From assembly GCA_028871475.1 (NCBI GenBank), contig JAGWMZ010000001.1:1-64000 (forward strand): a DNA stretch of 64,000 nucleotides. The letters are read 5' to 3'. A program made the translations under genes and the position numbers. Numbering within the stretch: the stretch's first letter is position 1; every line of letters begins with the position of its first letter. The notes beneath the pieces are model-generated. The model did no database searches. It was not told where the DNA came from and saw only the letters and a list, made by a program, of their open reading frames with translations. Origin of the DNA: Sphingomonadales bacterium. GTDB taxonomy: Bacteria > Pseudomonadota > Alphaproteobacteria > Sphingomonadales > Sphingomonadaceae. This document shows positions 32,639 to 42,461 of the stretch, piece after piece.

Positions 32639-33904
32639 TCAGTCCTCGACCGCCTTCATCACCAGGCTGGCATTGGTGCCGCCAAAACCGAAGGAATTGT
32701 TCAGCACGGCCTTCACCCGGCGCTTCCTGGCCACATGGGGCACCAGATCGACGCCCTCGGTGCCCTCTTCGGGGTTATCGAGATTGAGCGTGGGCGGCAC
32801 GATCTGGTCACGCAGCGCCAGAATGCAGAAGATCGATTCGACAGCACCCGCGCCGCCCAGCAAATGGCCAATGGCGCTCTTGGTGGAGGACATCGACACG
32901 CCCGAGATCGCATCACCAAACAGTCGGCGCACGGCGCCCAGTTCGATGGTGTCAGCCATGGTGGAGGTGCCGTGGGCGTTGATGTAGTCGATGTCGGCAG
33001 GCGTCATGCCGGCCTTCTTCAGCGCCATTTCCATCGAGCGATAGGCGCCATAGCCCTCAGGATGAGGGGCCGTGACGTGATAGGCATCGCCCGAGAGGCC
33101 ATAGCCCACCACTTCGGCGTAAATCTTCGCGCCGCGTGCCTTGGCATGCTCATATTCTTCGAGCACGAGGACGCCGGCACCCTCGCCCATGACGAAACCG
33201 TCACGGTCCTTGTCATAGGGGCGGCTGGCCTTTTCCGGCTCATCGTTGAAGGCGGTGCACAGGGCACGCGCCTGGGCGAAACCGGCAATGCCGATGGGGC
33301 ACACGGTGCTTTCCGCGCCGCCCGCCAGCATGATGTCGGCGTCATCGTCGCGGATCATGCGTGCGGCATCGCCAATCGAATGGGCGCCGGTCGAGCAGGC
33401 CGTGACGACGGCATGGTTGGGGCCCATCAGGCCATATTTGATCGAGACCTGACCCGAGATCAGGTTGATGAGGCGGCCGTGGACGAAATGCGGCGATACC
33501 CGCCCCGGGCCCTTCTCGGCCAGCACCAGCGATTCGCTCTCGATACCCGGCAGGCCGCCGATGCCGCTGCCGATGGAGCAACCGGCGCGCAGCTTCATCT
33601 CTTCGGGCATGTCCGTCAGGCCGGCGTCTTCCAGCGCCTGACCCGCAGCATCAATGCCGTAAACAATGAAGGGATCGACCTGGCGTTGAACCTTGTGGTC
33701 AACCCGCTTGTTGGGGTCGAAACCATATTCATGATCGGCCGGCTTCACCTCGCAGGCGATATGGCACTTCTGCCCCGTGGTGTCGAAGCGCGTGATGCGC
33801 CCCGCGCCCGACTTGCTCGCCAGCAGATTCGCCCAGGCGGTTTCCACGTCAGCCCCCAACGGGGTGACCAGACCAAGTCCGGTGACAACGACACGACGCG
33901 TCAT
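32639..33904 (-). CDS. fabF: 3-oxoacyl-ACP synthase II (FabF)
   Basis: The 421 residues form the elongation condensing enzyme of type II fatty-acid synthesis. The Cys-His-His triad is visible: VTACSTGAHSIG (Cys near residue 169), NAHGTSTMADTIE and KSAIGHLLGGAGAVE. The C-terminal GFGGTNASLV loop is also present. It condenses malonyl-ACP with acyl-ACP, using the acpP product encoded upstream. ATG 33904 (MTRRVVVTGLG) was chosen; a GTG two codons earlier is possible. Confidence 0.96.
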   Translation of the reverse strand: MTRRVVVTGLGLVTPLGADVETAWANLLASKSGAGRITRFDTTGQKCHIACEVKPADHEYGFDPNKRVDHKVQRQVDPFIVYGIDAAGQALEDAGLTDMPEEMKLRAGCSIGSGIGGLPGIESESLVLAEKGPGRVSPHFVHGRLINLISGQVSIKYGLMGPNHAVVTACSTGAHSIGDAARMIRDDDADIMLAGGAESTVCPIGIAGFAQARALCTAFNDEPEKASRPYDKDRDGFVMGEGAGVLVLEEYEHAKARGAKIYAEVVGYGLSGDAYHVTAPHPEGYGAYRSMEMALKKAGMTPADIDYINAHGTSTMADTIELGAVRRLFGDAISGVSMSSTKSAIGHLLGGAGAVESIFCILALRDQIVPPTLNLDNPEEGTEGVDLVPHVARKRRVKAVLNNSFGFGGTNASLVMKAVED

Positions 33905-34237
33905 GCTCACTTCATCCTTCCTGCATCCCAGACGGTTTTATCATCGGGGGTAAGACAGCAACAGGCCCAGCCCTCTCGGACCGAGCCTGCCGTTCTTTCC
34001 GCTGACGGGCCGACCGGGGTGCGACCCGAACAGATCAGCGTGACGAGGTGATGAAAATCAAAACCTTGCGCCACCGGAAAGTTTGGGCGAACCCTTGAAA
34101 AGGCCCGCTATCGGCAGGCGGGTGGACGGGATGCCTGCATCCTGCCCTGCCCGCTTACCCTGGATGCCCCGGCCTTGGCCCAAGGTCATCCGGCAGAACG
34201 ATCAGGCTGCCCCCTGCGTGAGGGCAGCACCGAAAGA
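33905..34237 (-). other. acpP-fabF intergenic region with a hairpin
   Basis: 333 bases without a gene. A 7-bp stem GCTGCCC / GGGCAGC at 34206-34228 follows the acpP stop by 10 bases on the minus strand and may partly terminate or stabilise the very abundant acpP message. The remaining sequence would contain any separate fabF promoter; I see no clear one. Confidence 0.45.
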
Positions 34238-34474
34238 TCAGCCCTTGTGCTCGTCGATATACTTGATCGCATCCGACACGGTGCTGATCTTCTCGGCAGC
34301 GTCGTCGGGGATTTCCACGCCGAACTCTTCCTCGAAAGCCATCACCAGTTCGACGATGTCGAGGCTGTCCGCGCCCAGATCGTCGATAAAGCTGGCATCT
34401 TCGGTGACCTTCTCGGCCTCGACGCCCAGGTGCTCGACAACGATCTTCTTCACGCGCTCGGCGGTGTCGCTCAT
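34238..34474 (-). CDS. acpP: Acyl carrier protein
   Basis: A 78-residue acidic four-helix protein that carries acyl chains in fatty-acid and lipid synthesis. The phosphopantetheine site Ser is in [16 protein letters not shown]. The length and the sequence ([19 protein letters not shown]) are typical of alphaproteobacteria. It is the first gene of acpP-fabF-mltG. The spacer of about 300 bases upstream of it (34475-34781) should hold its promoter. Confidence 0.97.
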   Translation of the reverse strand: MSDTAERVKKIVVEHLGVEAEKVTEDASFIDDLGADSLDIVELVMAFEEEFGVEIPDDAAEKISTVSDAIKYIDEHKG

Positions 34475-34587
34475 GGTATTCCCCTTAAAGAAGCGGCAAA
34501 ACGAAAACTCTCACGCGCCCTAATGGCTGGCGCAGGCACTGGCAAGAGGCATGAACGAAGGGTTGCGACAAGCAGCCCATCCCCATG

Positions 34588-34618
34588 CGGCACAGGGCGT
34601 TTTATCCGCCCCGTGCCG
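34588..34618 (-). terminator. Hairpin between aspS and acpP
   Basis: A 12-bp stem CGGCACAGGGCG / CGCCCCGTGCCG with one A-C mismatch and a 7-base TTTTATC loop, in the 307-bp gap downstream of aspS. It most likely ends aspS transcription before the acpP promoter. The rest of the gap shows no gene. Confidence 0.5.
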
Positions 34619-34781
34619 GTATGGCCAAGGCACCAAGCCCGGCCATCATCTTGTCAAACCTGCCCAAAAAGCACCGGGGCACGAATCACGGCGCGATCTG
34701 CAACAATGCGCACCGTTTCCTAGCGATTTCCGGCGCCTGAGCCAAATGGTGTCAGCACGCCGAAAATCAAGGACTTTGGGC

Positions 34782-36566
34782 TCAGCCCTTCGACGGCTCA
34801 ACCACGCGAATGTGCAATTCGCGCAGCTGCTTGAGGCTGGCGGGCGCGGGCGCGTTCATCAGCAGATCCTCAGCACGCTGGTTCATCGGGAACAGCGTGA
34901 TCTCGCGCAGGTTCTGCGCGCCGCAGATCAGCATGACGATGCGGTCCACGCCAGCGGCCATGCCACCATGGGGCGGCGCGCCATATTGGAAAGCGCGGTA
35001 CATGCCGCCGAAGCGATCCTCGACATCCTGCTTGGACAGGCCGACCGTCTCGAAGGCCTTCACCATCAGATCGGGGTGCTGGTTACGGATCGAACCCGAG
35101 GCGATCTCATAGCCGTTGCAGACCAGATCGTACTGGAACGCCTTGATGCTCAGCGGATCACGCCCATCGGTCAGCGCCTCGATCCCGCCTTGCGGCATGG
35201 AGAAGGGATTGTGGGCAAAGTCGATGCTGCCCGGCTCCTCGCCTTCCTCGAAGAAGGGGAAGTCAATGATCCAGCACAGATCGAAACGGTTCTCGTCGAT
35301 GAGGTCCAGCAACTGGCCCACACGGGTACGGGCCACGCCGGCCAGCTTGGCGGCCTGATCGGCCTTGCCAGCGGCAAAGAACAGACCATCATCGGCGCCA
35401 AGGCCCAGTTCGGCATAGAGCTTCTCCATGGCCTCGGCGCCATGGTTCTTGGCGATGGGGCCGCCGAACTCGCCACCCTTGCGGGTGACATAGCCCAGGC
35501 CAGCATAGCCTTCGCTGCGCGCCCAATCGTTCATCTCGTCAAAGAACTTGCGGCTCTTTTCCGCCGTGCCGGGCGCGGGAATGGCGCGCACCACACCGCC
35601 CGTGCCCACGATCTTCTCGAACAGGCCAAAACCGCTCTGCGCGAAATGGTGCGACACGTCGGAGATGATCAGCGGGTTGCGCAGATCAGGCTTGTCGCTG
35701 CCATATTTCAGAATGGCATCATCATAGGCGATGCGCGGGAAGCTGCCGATGGGCGTCACAGCGCGGCCCTCGGCGAACTTTTCGAAGATGCCGCCGATCA
35801 CCGGCTCCATCGTCTCCCAAACCTCTTCCTGGGTGACGAAGCTCATCTCCAGGTCGAGCTGATAGAACTCACCCGGCAGACGGTCGGCACGTGGGTCCTC
35901 GTCGCGGAAGCAGGGGGCGATCTGGAAATAGCGGTCGAAACCGGCCACCATCAGCAGCTGCTTGTACTGCTGCGGCGCCTGGGGCAGCGCGAAGAAAGTG
36001 CCGGGATGGATGCGGCTGGGCACCAGAAAGTCACGCGCGCCCTCGGGGCTGCTGGCGGTCAGGATCGGCGTCGAATATTCGGTGAAACCGATGTCTTCCA
36101 TCGCATGGCGCATGGCCGAGATGACCTTGGTGCGCTTGACGATGTTGGCATGCAGCGTCTCGCGGCGCAGGTCGAGGAAGCGGTACTTGAGGCGGATTTC
36201 CTCGGGATACTCCTGTTCCCCTGCCACCGGCATGGGCAGTTCCTCAGCGCGCGAAAGCACGGTGGCAGAGCGGGCATAGACCTCGATCGCGCCTGTCGGC
36301 AGGTTGGGGTTCACCGTCCCCTCGCTGCGCGCCTTCACGCTACCCTCGATCGTCACCACGCTTTCCACCCGCAGCGAATCGAGGATGGGCAGCGCCGCAC
36401 TGTCGCTGTCGGCCACGATCTGGGTGATGCCGTAATGGTCCCGCAGGTCCACAAACAGCACGCCGCCATGGTCGCGCTTGCGATGAACCCAGCCCGAAAG
36501 GCGGATATCCTGCCCCACTGCCTCTCGGGTCAGGGCGCCACAGGTGTGCGAACGATAGGGATGCAT
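34782..36566 (-). CDS. aspS: Aspartyl-tRNA synthetase
   Basis: This 594-residue class II synthetase charges tRNA-Asp (and often tRNA-Asn in alphaproteobacteria). It has an N-terminal OB-fold anticodon-binding domain ([20 protein letters not shown]), motif 2 ([22 protein letters not shown]), a GAD insertion domain, and motif 3 near the C-terminus ([13 protein letters not shown]). ATG 36566 was chosen over the preceding TTG. It is divergent from rnd. Confidence 0.97.
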   Translation of the reverse strand: MHPYRSHTCGALTREAVGQDIRLSGWVHRKRDHGGVLFVDLRDHYGITQIVADSDSAALPILDSLRVESVVTIEGSVKARSEGTVNPNLPTGAIEVYARSATVLSRAEELPMPVAGEQEYPEEIRLKYRFLDLRRETLHANIVKRTKVISAMRHAMEDIGFTEYSTPILTASSPEGARDFLVPSRIHPGTFFALPQAPQQYKQLLMVAGFDRYFQIAPCFRDEDPRADRLPGEFYQLDLEMSFVTQEEVWETMEPVIGGIFEKFAEGRAVTPIGSFPRIAYDDAILKYGSDKPDLRNPLIISDVSHHFAQSGFGLFEKIVGTGGVVRAIPAPGTAEKSRKFFDEMNDWARSEGYAGLGYVTRKGGEFGGPIAKNHGAEAMEKLYAELGLGADDGLFFAAGKADQAAKLAGVARTRVGQLLDLIDENRFDLCWIIDFPFFEEGEEPGSIDFAHNPFSMPQGGIEALTDGRDPLSIKAFQYDLVCNGYEIASGSIRNQHPDLMVKAFETVGLSKQDVEDRFGGMYRAFQYGAPPHGGMAAGVDRIVMLICGAQNLREITLFPMNQRAEDLLMNAPAPASLKQLRELHIRVVEPSKG

Positions 36567-36791
36567 CAAGAAACTCTTTCCATAAGCCCTCTTTCCATGA
36601 TGGACCAGTTAGGGCAGGGGATATGTAGCGGCTAACAGGCGATGGCCGCGCTTTTGTCAAGCCGAGAGGGGTGCATCCCCCTCACCCGTCCGGCCTGATG
36701 CCGTGGTTTTGCAAACCCCGGCAAAAGGCCACTGGCCCGCAGACGGGCCAACCACCATGGGCATTACCAGCCCCACAAAGAAAAGACGATC

Positions 36792-37979
36792 ATGAAGATC
36801 CACAAGCTGATTACCACCACGCAGGCACTGAGCGAAATCTGCGAGCGGCTCTCGAAGTCCGATTTCATCTGCGTCGACACCGAATTCATGCGCGAAAGCA
36901 CCTATTGGCCCGAGCTGTGCCTGATCCAGATCGCCGATGCCAAGGAAGCCGCCGCCATCGACCCCAAGGCGCCGGGCATCGACCTCTCGCCACTGCTCGA
37001 CCTGCTGGTCGACAATGAGGATGTGCTCAAGATCTTCCATGCGGGCGGGCAGGATGTGGAAATTATCTACAATCTGACGGGCAAGACCCCTCACCCCATT
37101 TTCGACACGCAGATCGCCATGATGGCCATCAGCCAGAGCGAGCAGATTGGCTATTCGAATTTGGTCGAGGCATGGCTGGGCCTGACCATCGACAAGGGCG
37201 CAAGGTTTACCGACTGGAGCCGCCGTCCCCTCACCGACCGGCAGATCGAATATGCCATTGGCGATGTCACCCATCTGGCAAAAATCTTCCCCAAGATGTT
37301 GCAAAGGCTCATCAAAACGGGTCGCGGCGAATGGCTGGACGCCGAAATGGAGAAGCTGGCCGACCCGGAAAACTATCGCAACGATGCCGGCAATGCCTGG
37401 CTCAAGATCAAGGCCGCCGGGCGCAACCCCGCCATGCTCGGCCGGTTGAAGGCGCTGGCCGCCTGGCGCGAACTTGAAGCGCAGGACAAGAACATCCCGC
37501 GTGGCCGCATCGCCCGCGACGAGACGCTGGCCGACATTGCCAGCCATCCGCCCAAGGTGCAGGCCGACCTTGCCAAGGTGCGCGGCCTCTCGCCCGGCTG
37601 GAAGGACAATGAGATCGGCAAGCGCCTGATGCAGGCCATCGAAAATTCGACGCCGCTGTCCGAGGAGGAACTGCCGCCCCGCACCCCGCGCGGCGCGCCG
37701 CTGGGCAAGGAAGGCGCTTTGGTGGCCGATCTGCTCAAGCTGCTGCTGAAAATCCGCGCGCGTGAAATCGACGTGGCCGCCCGCCTGCTGGCGCGCAGCG
37801 ACGATCTGGAACTGCTGGCCGCCGGCGTGCGCAAGGACCTGCCGATCCTCGAAGGCTGGCGCATTGGCGTGTTCGGCAAGGACGCGCTGGATCTGGTCGA
37901 GGGCAAGCTGGCTTTCGCGGTGGTCAATGGCAAGCTGAAGATGACCCATGTGGACGACGTCGTGGAGGGCGCTGCCTGA
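36792..37979 (+). CDS. rnd: Ribonuclease D
   Basis: The 395 residues form a DEDD-type 3'-5' exoribonuclease for tRNA and stable RNA maturation. Exonuclease motifs: FICVDTEFMRESTYWPELCL (DE), KIFHAGGQDVEII (D), and YAIGDVTHLAKIF (final D). An HRDC domain follows (AWRELEAQDKNIPRGRIARD). It is followed 1 base later by oxyR on the same strand, and divergent from aspS. Confidence 0.95.
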   Translation: MKIHKLITTTQALSEICERLSKSDFICVDTEFMRESTYWPELCLIQIADAKEAAAIDPKAPGIDLSPLLDLLVDNEDVLKIFHAGGQDVEIIYNLTGKTPHPIFDTQIAMMAISQSEQIGYSNLVEAWLGLTIDKGARFTDWSRRPLTDRQIEYAIGDVTHLAKIFPKMLQRLIKTGRGEWLDAEMEKLADPENYRNDAGNAWLKIKAAGRNPAMLGRLKALAAWRELEAQDKNIPRGRIARDETLADIASHPPKVQADLAKVRGLSPGWKDNEIGKRLMQAIENSTPLSEEELPPRTPRGAPLGKEGALVADLLKLLLKIRAREIDVAARLLARSDDLELLAAGVRKDLPILEGWRIGVFGKDALDLVEGKLAFAVVNGKLKMTHVDDVVEGAA

Positions 37980-37980
37980 C

Positions 37981-38877
37981 ATGCACGTCTATCAGCCCAC
38001 GCTCAAACAGTTGCAATATCTCGCCGCACTGCATGAACATGGCCATTTCGGCCGCGCGGCGGAGGCCTGTTTCGTCTCGCAATCAACGCTATCGGCGGGG
38101 CTGCGTGATCTGGAAACGCTGCTGGGCGTGGTGCTGGTGGAACGCACCAAGCGCAATGTTCGCTTCACCCCGTTGGGCAATACGGTCGTCACCAAGGCGC
38201 ACCGCATCCTGCGCGAGACCGAAGAACTTTCCGACCTCATCCATTCGAGCAGCCAACCGCTTTCGGGCGAGATGCGCATGAGCGTCATCCCCACCATCGC
38301 GCCCTTCCTGCTGCCACGCATGTTGCCGCGCCTGCGCCGCGAACGTCCCGGCCTCAAGCTCTTCCTGCGCGAGGAACCCAGCGCGCAAGCCATCGAATCG
38401 CTTCACCATGGCCGCGCCGATTGCGTGCTGCTGGCCCTGCCCTTTGCCACGGGCGAGGTGGAAAAGGAGACGATCGAACTCGACGCGCTCTTCGTGGCCT
38501 TTCCCAAGGATGACCCACGCGACCTGCCCGATGAAATCCTGCCCTCGATGATCGAGGAAAACCGCCTGCTGCTGCTGGAAGATGGCCATTGCCTGAAGGA
38601 TCATGCGCTGGCGGCCTGCAACCGGCCCGAAATGCGCGCCTCGGCCACGATGATCGGCACCTCGCTCCATACGCTGGTGCAGATGGTGGACAATGGGCTT
38701 GGCCTCACCATGCTGCCCGAAATGGCGCTGGATGCCGGCATTCTCAACGGAACCAATGTCGTCGTACGCCCGCTCCGCTCCGATACGGCCAATCGCGAAA
38801 TTGCGCTGGTCTGGCGCAAGAACAGCCCGCGTTCGGATGAATTCCGCCTGCTGGCCGAAGAGCTGCGCGCCGGATGA
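37981..38877 (+). CDS. oxyR: Hydrogen-peroxide-sensing LysR regulator OxyR
   Basis: This 298-residue LysR-type regulator has an N-terminal helix-turn-helix (HFGRAAEACFVSQSTLSAGL) and the peroxide-sensing cysteine pair: GHCLKDHALAAC, with 9 residues between the two Cys, as in OxyR Cys199/Cys208. It activates catalase, peroxiredoxin and related genes when oxidised. It starts 1 base after rnd and overlaps the next gene by 4 bases, so it is probably expressed as part of an rnd-oxyR-yitT transcript. Confidence 0.9.
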   Translation: MHVYQPTLKQLQYLAALHEHGHFGRAAEACFVSQSTLSAGLRDLETLLGVVLVERTKRNVRFTPLGNTVVTKAHRILRETEELSDLIHSSSQPLSGEMRMSVIPTIAPFLLPRMLPRLRRERPGLKLFLREEPSAQAIESLHHGRADCVLLALPFATGEVEKETIELDALFVAFPKDDPRDLPDEILPSMIEENRLLLLEDGHCLKDHALAACNRPEMRASATMIGTSLHTLVQMVDNGLGLTMLPEMALDAGILNGTNVVVRPLRSDTANREIALVWRKNSPRSDEFRLLAEELRAG

Positions 38878-39518
38878 CGCAGCTTCAACCGCGCGAGATG
38901 GATGAAATCGCCGACATGCGCGGCGTGCCCCATACCATGGTGGAGGATGTCTATGGCATCTTCATCGGCTGCCTGCTGGTGGCACTGGGCCTTTATCTGC
39001 TGCGCATGGCAGGGCTGACCACGGGCGGTGTGGCCGGCATCGCGCTGATGATTTCCTATTTCGCGCCGCTGAGCGCCGGGCAGCTTTTCGCCATCATCAA
39101 CCTGCCGATTTTCCTGCTGTTCTGGCGCATGCTGGGCACGGCCTATATCCTGCGCACTGTGGTGGCCACCATCGCCATCATGACGCTGGTGCAGGTGGTG
39201 GCCGGGCAGATGGCCGTCTCGGCGATTGCCCGGCCGATGGCCTCGCTGGTGGGCGGAACGGTCACCGGCATGGGCGTTCTGGCGGTCACGCGCCATGCGA
39301 CCGGCGTGGGTGGCAGCGCGGTCATCGCCCGCTGGCTCAGCCGCCGCAAGAACTGGAATTTCGGCGCCATCTGCATGAGCTTTGACGCGGTGATCGTCAC
39401 CGTCGCCTTTGTGGTACTGGGTGCGGACCGGGGCATCTGGTCGCTGGTGGCGGCGCTGGCGATGAATGCGGTGGTCTTTGTGTGGCACCGCCCCGACCGC
39501 TATCTGGCCGAGAGCTAG
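38874..39518 (+). CDS. YitT-family integral membrane protein
   Basis: The 214 residues contain about six hydrophobic segments, including IFIGCLLVALGLYLLRMAG, LTTGGVAGIALMISYFAP and LRTVVATIAIMTLVQVVAG. The GLTTGGVAGIALMISY motif and the later GVGGSAVIARWLS are typical of YitT/DUF161 proteins, membrane proteins with unclear transport roles. It overlaps oxyR by ATGA. A link to oxidative stress is inference from the operon. Confidence 0.8.
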   Translation: MTQLQPREMDEIADMRGVPHTMVEDVYGIFIGCLLVALGLYLLRMAGLTTGGVAGIALMISYFAPLSAGQLFAIINLPIFLLFWRMLGTAYILRTVVATIAIMTLVQVVAGQMAVSAIARPMASLVGGTVTGMGVLAVTRHATGVGGSAVIARWLSRRKNWNFGAICMSFDAVIVTVAFVVLGADRGIWSLVAALAMNAVVFVWHRPDRYLAES

Positions 39519-39537
39519 GCGCCCAAACCGGCCGCCA

Positions 39538-40113
39538 TCAATCCATGTGCTTGAGGCCCACGCGCAGATAATCCCACCCCGTGATCAAGGTCAGCACCGC
39601 CGCTCCCCACAGGGTGACGATGCCCACCGAAAAGGGCGAGATCACCCCCGCCGTATAGGGCACCGACCAGCCCGGCACGGCCGGAATGAGGATAAGGCTG
39701 CCCAGCGAGACCATCTGGAAGGTCGTCTTCCACTTGGCCAGTTGCGAGACCGGCACCGACACACGAATGCCTCCCAGAAATTCGCGCAGGCCCGAAACCG
39801 CGATTTCCCGCAACAGGATGACCAGCGCGGCGATCACGTGAACGCCCGTGATCACCCCCTTGCCCGTCAGCACCAGAATGACGGCGGCGACCATGATCTT
39901 GTCGGCAATAGGGTCGAGGAAAATGCCCAGCCGGGAGACGGCGCCCTGCGCACGGGCCAGATAGCCGTCGAAATAGTCAGTGATCCCCATCAGGCAATAC
40001 ATGCCATAGGCCAGCCCATAGCCCAGATGCCATGATGGCCACCACAGCAGCCAGACCAGCAGCGGGACCGCGAAAATACGCGAAAGCGTGAGAATATTGG
40101 GCAAAGTCAGCAT
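39538..40113 (-). CDS. pgsA: CDP-diacylglycerol-glycerol-3-phosphate 3-phosphatidyltransferase
   Basis: The 191 residues have the CDP-alcohol phosphatidyltransferase signature DYFDGYLARAQGAVSRLG then FLDPIADK, i.e. the D..D...G...D...D metal-binding pattern, plus several membrane segments. It makes phosphatidylglycerol phosphate at the inner membrane. The frame is open upstream to 40227, but MLTLPNILTLSRI at 40113 is the family's usual start. The divergent neighbour is an LplT-like transporter, also connected with phospholipids. Confidence 0.9.
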   Translation of the reverse strand: MLTLPNILTLSRIFAVPLLVWLLWWPSWHLGYGLAYGMYCLMGITDYFDGYLARAQGAVSRLGIFLDPIADKIMVAAVILVLTGKGVITGVHVIAALVILLREIAVSGLREFLGGIRVSVPVSQLAKWKTTFQMVSLGSLILIPAVPGWSVPYTAGVISPFSVGIVTLWGAAVLTLITGWDYLRVGLKHMD

Positions 40114-40273
40114 GGGCCTTTGCCCATAGCGCGCATCGCGCCCGGGCAAAAGCCCGCGCAAGGCAGGCAGGGGAAAAAGTCGTTCAATGCGAAAAGTGGC
40201 GCTTGGCCCTTGCGACATGCCCCGCAATCGTTAGGTAGGCGCCGGGTACATCACCAGGGTTGCGAGAGAGTTC

Positions 40274-41578
40274 ATGACCACATCCACGCATCTGGTGCGA
40301 CGCCGGCGCTTCCTGCCGTTGTTCGTGACCCAGCTGCTCGGCGCCTTTAACGACAACCTTTTCAAGAACGCCATGGTGTTCTTCGTCGTTTACAGCGTCT
40401 ATGATTCAGACGCAGCCGAAGCCAAATTTTCCGCCATTTCATCCTTCCTCTTCATCCTGCCCTTCTTCCTGTTTTCCGCATTGGCAGGCCAACTGGCCGA
40501 CATGCGCGACAAGGCGATGCTGATCCGCATCATCAAGGCCGTCGAGATCGCCATCATGGCGGTGGGCGGGGCTGGCCTGCTGCTGGCCTGGAAGGGCATT
40601 TCGATCCACATGCTCAGCCTGCCGCTCATGCTGCTGGCGCTGTTCGGCATGGGGGTTCATTCCACTTTTTTCGGGCCGATCAAATACGCCATCCTGCCCC
40701 AGCATCTCAAGGAGGGCGAGGTTCTGGCCGGCACCGGCCTTGTCGAGGCGGGGACCTATCTTGCCATTCTGGCCGGCACCATTCTGGCCGGGTGGATACC
40801 CGTACAATGGGCTGCCGCCGGCGTGGTGGCCACCGCAGTGATCGGCTATGTTTCCAGCCAGTTCGTGCCGCCCGCACCGCCCCTTATCGCGCGCGAGCCG
40901 CTTGATCTGCATCTCGTCCGATCCTCCGTCACGCTGGTGCGCAACACCATGGCCGACCGGCGGGTCTATCTGGCGATCATGGCGATCAGCTTCTTCTGGA
41001 CCATCGGAGCCATCCTCTTCATCGAATTCCCGCCGCTCGCCAAAAATGTGCTGGGCGCGGGCAAGGAGGTGGCCAGTCTGTTCCTCGTGATCTTCTCGAT
41101 CGGCGTGGCGTTGGGCTCGGTGTCGATCAACGCGCTGCTCAAGGGGCGCGTCTCGGCGCGTTACAGCCCGGTTTCGGTGCTGGTGATGGCCGCCTTCATC
41201 GTCGGTTTCGAGCAGGCCTGCGCATTGTGGCATCCGATGCCGGACGGGCAACTGATGGACGTGCCGACCTTCATCACCCAGCCGGGCACGCCCATTCTGC
41301 TGGCCATGCTGGGCGGGATTGCAGTGGCTGGCGGCATGTTCGTCGTGCCGCTCTATGCCTTTCTCACCACATTTGTCGAAAAATCGCAGACGGCCCGCAC
41401 CATTGCCGCCAACAACATCGTCAATTCAGGCGCCATGGTGGTGGGAGCGATCATCGCCGCGGGCCTCTCGGCACTGGGCGTTTCGGTCATCCAGCAATTG
41501 CTGCTGGCGGCCGCCATGTGCCTCATCTCGGCCTGGCTGGCGCTGAAACTGTGCCGCGAGGAAAACTGCGCGGCCTGA
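40274..41578 (+). CDS. MFS transporter, LplT-like (lysophospholipid) type
   Basis: This 434-residue, twelve-segment major facilitator has the family start FLPLFVTQLLGAFNDNLFKN and SALAGQLADMRDKAMLI as the loop motif. This FxxQ...GAFNDN pattern is shared with LplT and with the transporter half of Aas fusions, which flip lysophospholipids across the inner membrane. Divergence from pgsA supports a role in phospholipid turnover. The substrate is inferred. Confidence 0.82.
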   Translation: MTTSTHLVRRRRFLPLFVTQLLGAFNDNLFKNAMVFFVVYSVYDSDAAEAKFSAISSFLFILPFFLFSALAGQLADMRDKAMLIRIIKAVEIAIMAVGGAGLLLAWKGISIHMLSLPLMLLALFGMGVHSTFFGPIKYAILPQHLKEGEVLAGTGLVEAGTYLAILAGTILAGWIPVQWAAAGVVATAVIGYVSSQFVPPAPPLIAREPLDLHLVRSSVTLVRNTMADRRVYLAIMAISFFWTIGAILFIEFPPLAKNVLGAGKEVASLFLVIFSIGVALGSVSINALLKGRVSARYSPVSVLVMAAFIVGFEQACALWHPMPDGQLMDVPTFITQPGTPILLAMLGGIAVAGGMFVVPLYAFLTTFVEKSQTARTIAANNIVNSGAMVVGAIIAAGLSALGVSVIQQLLLAAAMCLISAWLALKLCREENCAA

Positions 41579-41582
41579 CCGC

Positions 41583-41858
41583 TCACCAGATAAAGACGCT
41601 GACCGCCAGAAAGCAGGCGCAATAGGCCATCAGGAACAGGCGCAGATCGCTGGCGGTCAGGTCAAGCTGACGCCAGCGCTGCCGCAGGGCCTGCCCCCCC
41701 AGAACCAAGGCCCCCGCTGCCCGGCGCAGCATGGAAGGACGCGGCTCGGGCAACACCGCGCGCATGATGGGCTGACCGCCGCCGCGCACATGGGGCGGCA
41801 GGCTTTTCAGGAAAGGGTGGCGGGCCGTTTCATCGCCCAGAACAAGAGAGCGTCGCAT
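41583..41858 (-). CDS. Small hypothetical protein with C-terminal membrane segment
   Basis: The 91 residues are basic through most of their length (RRAAGALVLGGQALRQRWRQ) and end in a hydrophobic segment LRLFLMAYCACFLAVSVFIW. It looks like a tail-anchored membrane protein. It converges on the LplT-like gene with only 4 bases between. A clear Shine-Dalgarno sequence is missing and I do not recognise a family. Confidence 0.5.
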   Translation of the reverse strand: MRRSLVLGDETARHPFLKSLPPHVRGGGQPIMRAVLPEPRPSMLRRAAGALVLGGQALRQRWRQLDLTASDLRLFLMAYCACFLAVSVFIW

Positions 41859-41945
41859 GACGCATTGTTAAGAATTTTTTAACCATGGCCGCAAGACCCC
41901 TGCCGCCGGCACGAATCCCAACGCGGGACAGCAGGGATGCGCGCC

Positions 41946-42365
41946 TTACTCCGCTTCGGACAGGGCGATGATGTAGTCCCACTCCTGCGGGGTCACCACG
42001 CCCACCGACAGGCGCGACAGACGGATCAGCTCCATCTCGGCCAGCGCCGGGTCGGCCTTGATCTGTTTGAGCGTCACGGGCCGCTTGAGCTTGCGCACCG
42101 GCTTTACTTTCACGCAGGCCCATTTGCCCGTCTCATCGGTGGGATCGGGAATGCCGCTCTGGCTGATCTCGATGATGCCCACAATCTCGAGCCCGATGTT
42201 CGAATGATAGAAGAACGCCTGATCGCCCACCTTCATCGCGCGCATGTTGTTGGCCGCGCGATGGTTGCGCACCCCGTCCCAGGTCCCCTCGCCCTCGGCC
42301 ACCAGCGTGTCATAGGAATAGACATCCGGTTCCGACTTCATCAGCCAATGATTGATTTTGGTCAT
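41946..42365 (-). CDS. EVE-domain protein
   Basis: The 139 residues form a complete EVE domain (MTKINHWLMKSEPDVYSYDT, TWDGVRNHRAANNMRAMKVGDQ, FFYHSN). EVE proteins have a PUA-like fold that can bind modified bases in nucleic acids. The homologue in eukaryotes is THYN1. It stands alone here as a housekeeping-type gene. ATG 42365 was chosen; an upstream ATG at 42380 adds five residues. Confidence 0.9.
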   Translation of the reverse strand: MTKINHWLMKSEPDVYSYDTLVAEGEGTWDGVRNHRAANNMRAMKVGDQAFFYHSNIGLEIVGIIEISQSGIPDPTDETGKWACVKVKPVRKLKRPVTLKQIKADPALAEMELIRLSRLSVGVVTPQEWDYIIALSEAE

Positions 42366-42461
42366 GCGCAACGCTTCCATTTGCCCTAGAGACTGGGATC
42401 ATCGGGGCATGTAGCCCCTTTCACATCCGCGCCTTAGCGCCAAGACACACACAGGACCACC

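Noticed and set aside
34551..36635. A rightward open frame of 694 codons opposite aspS
   Set aside because: aspS on the other strand is unmistakable, and the frame lacks any recognisable motif.
41946..42365. The EVE-domain gene as part of a modification-dependent restriction system
   Set aside because: EVE domains can be specificity modules in such systems, but here the gene stands alone in the core chromosome, far from McrBC and outside the island.
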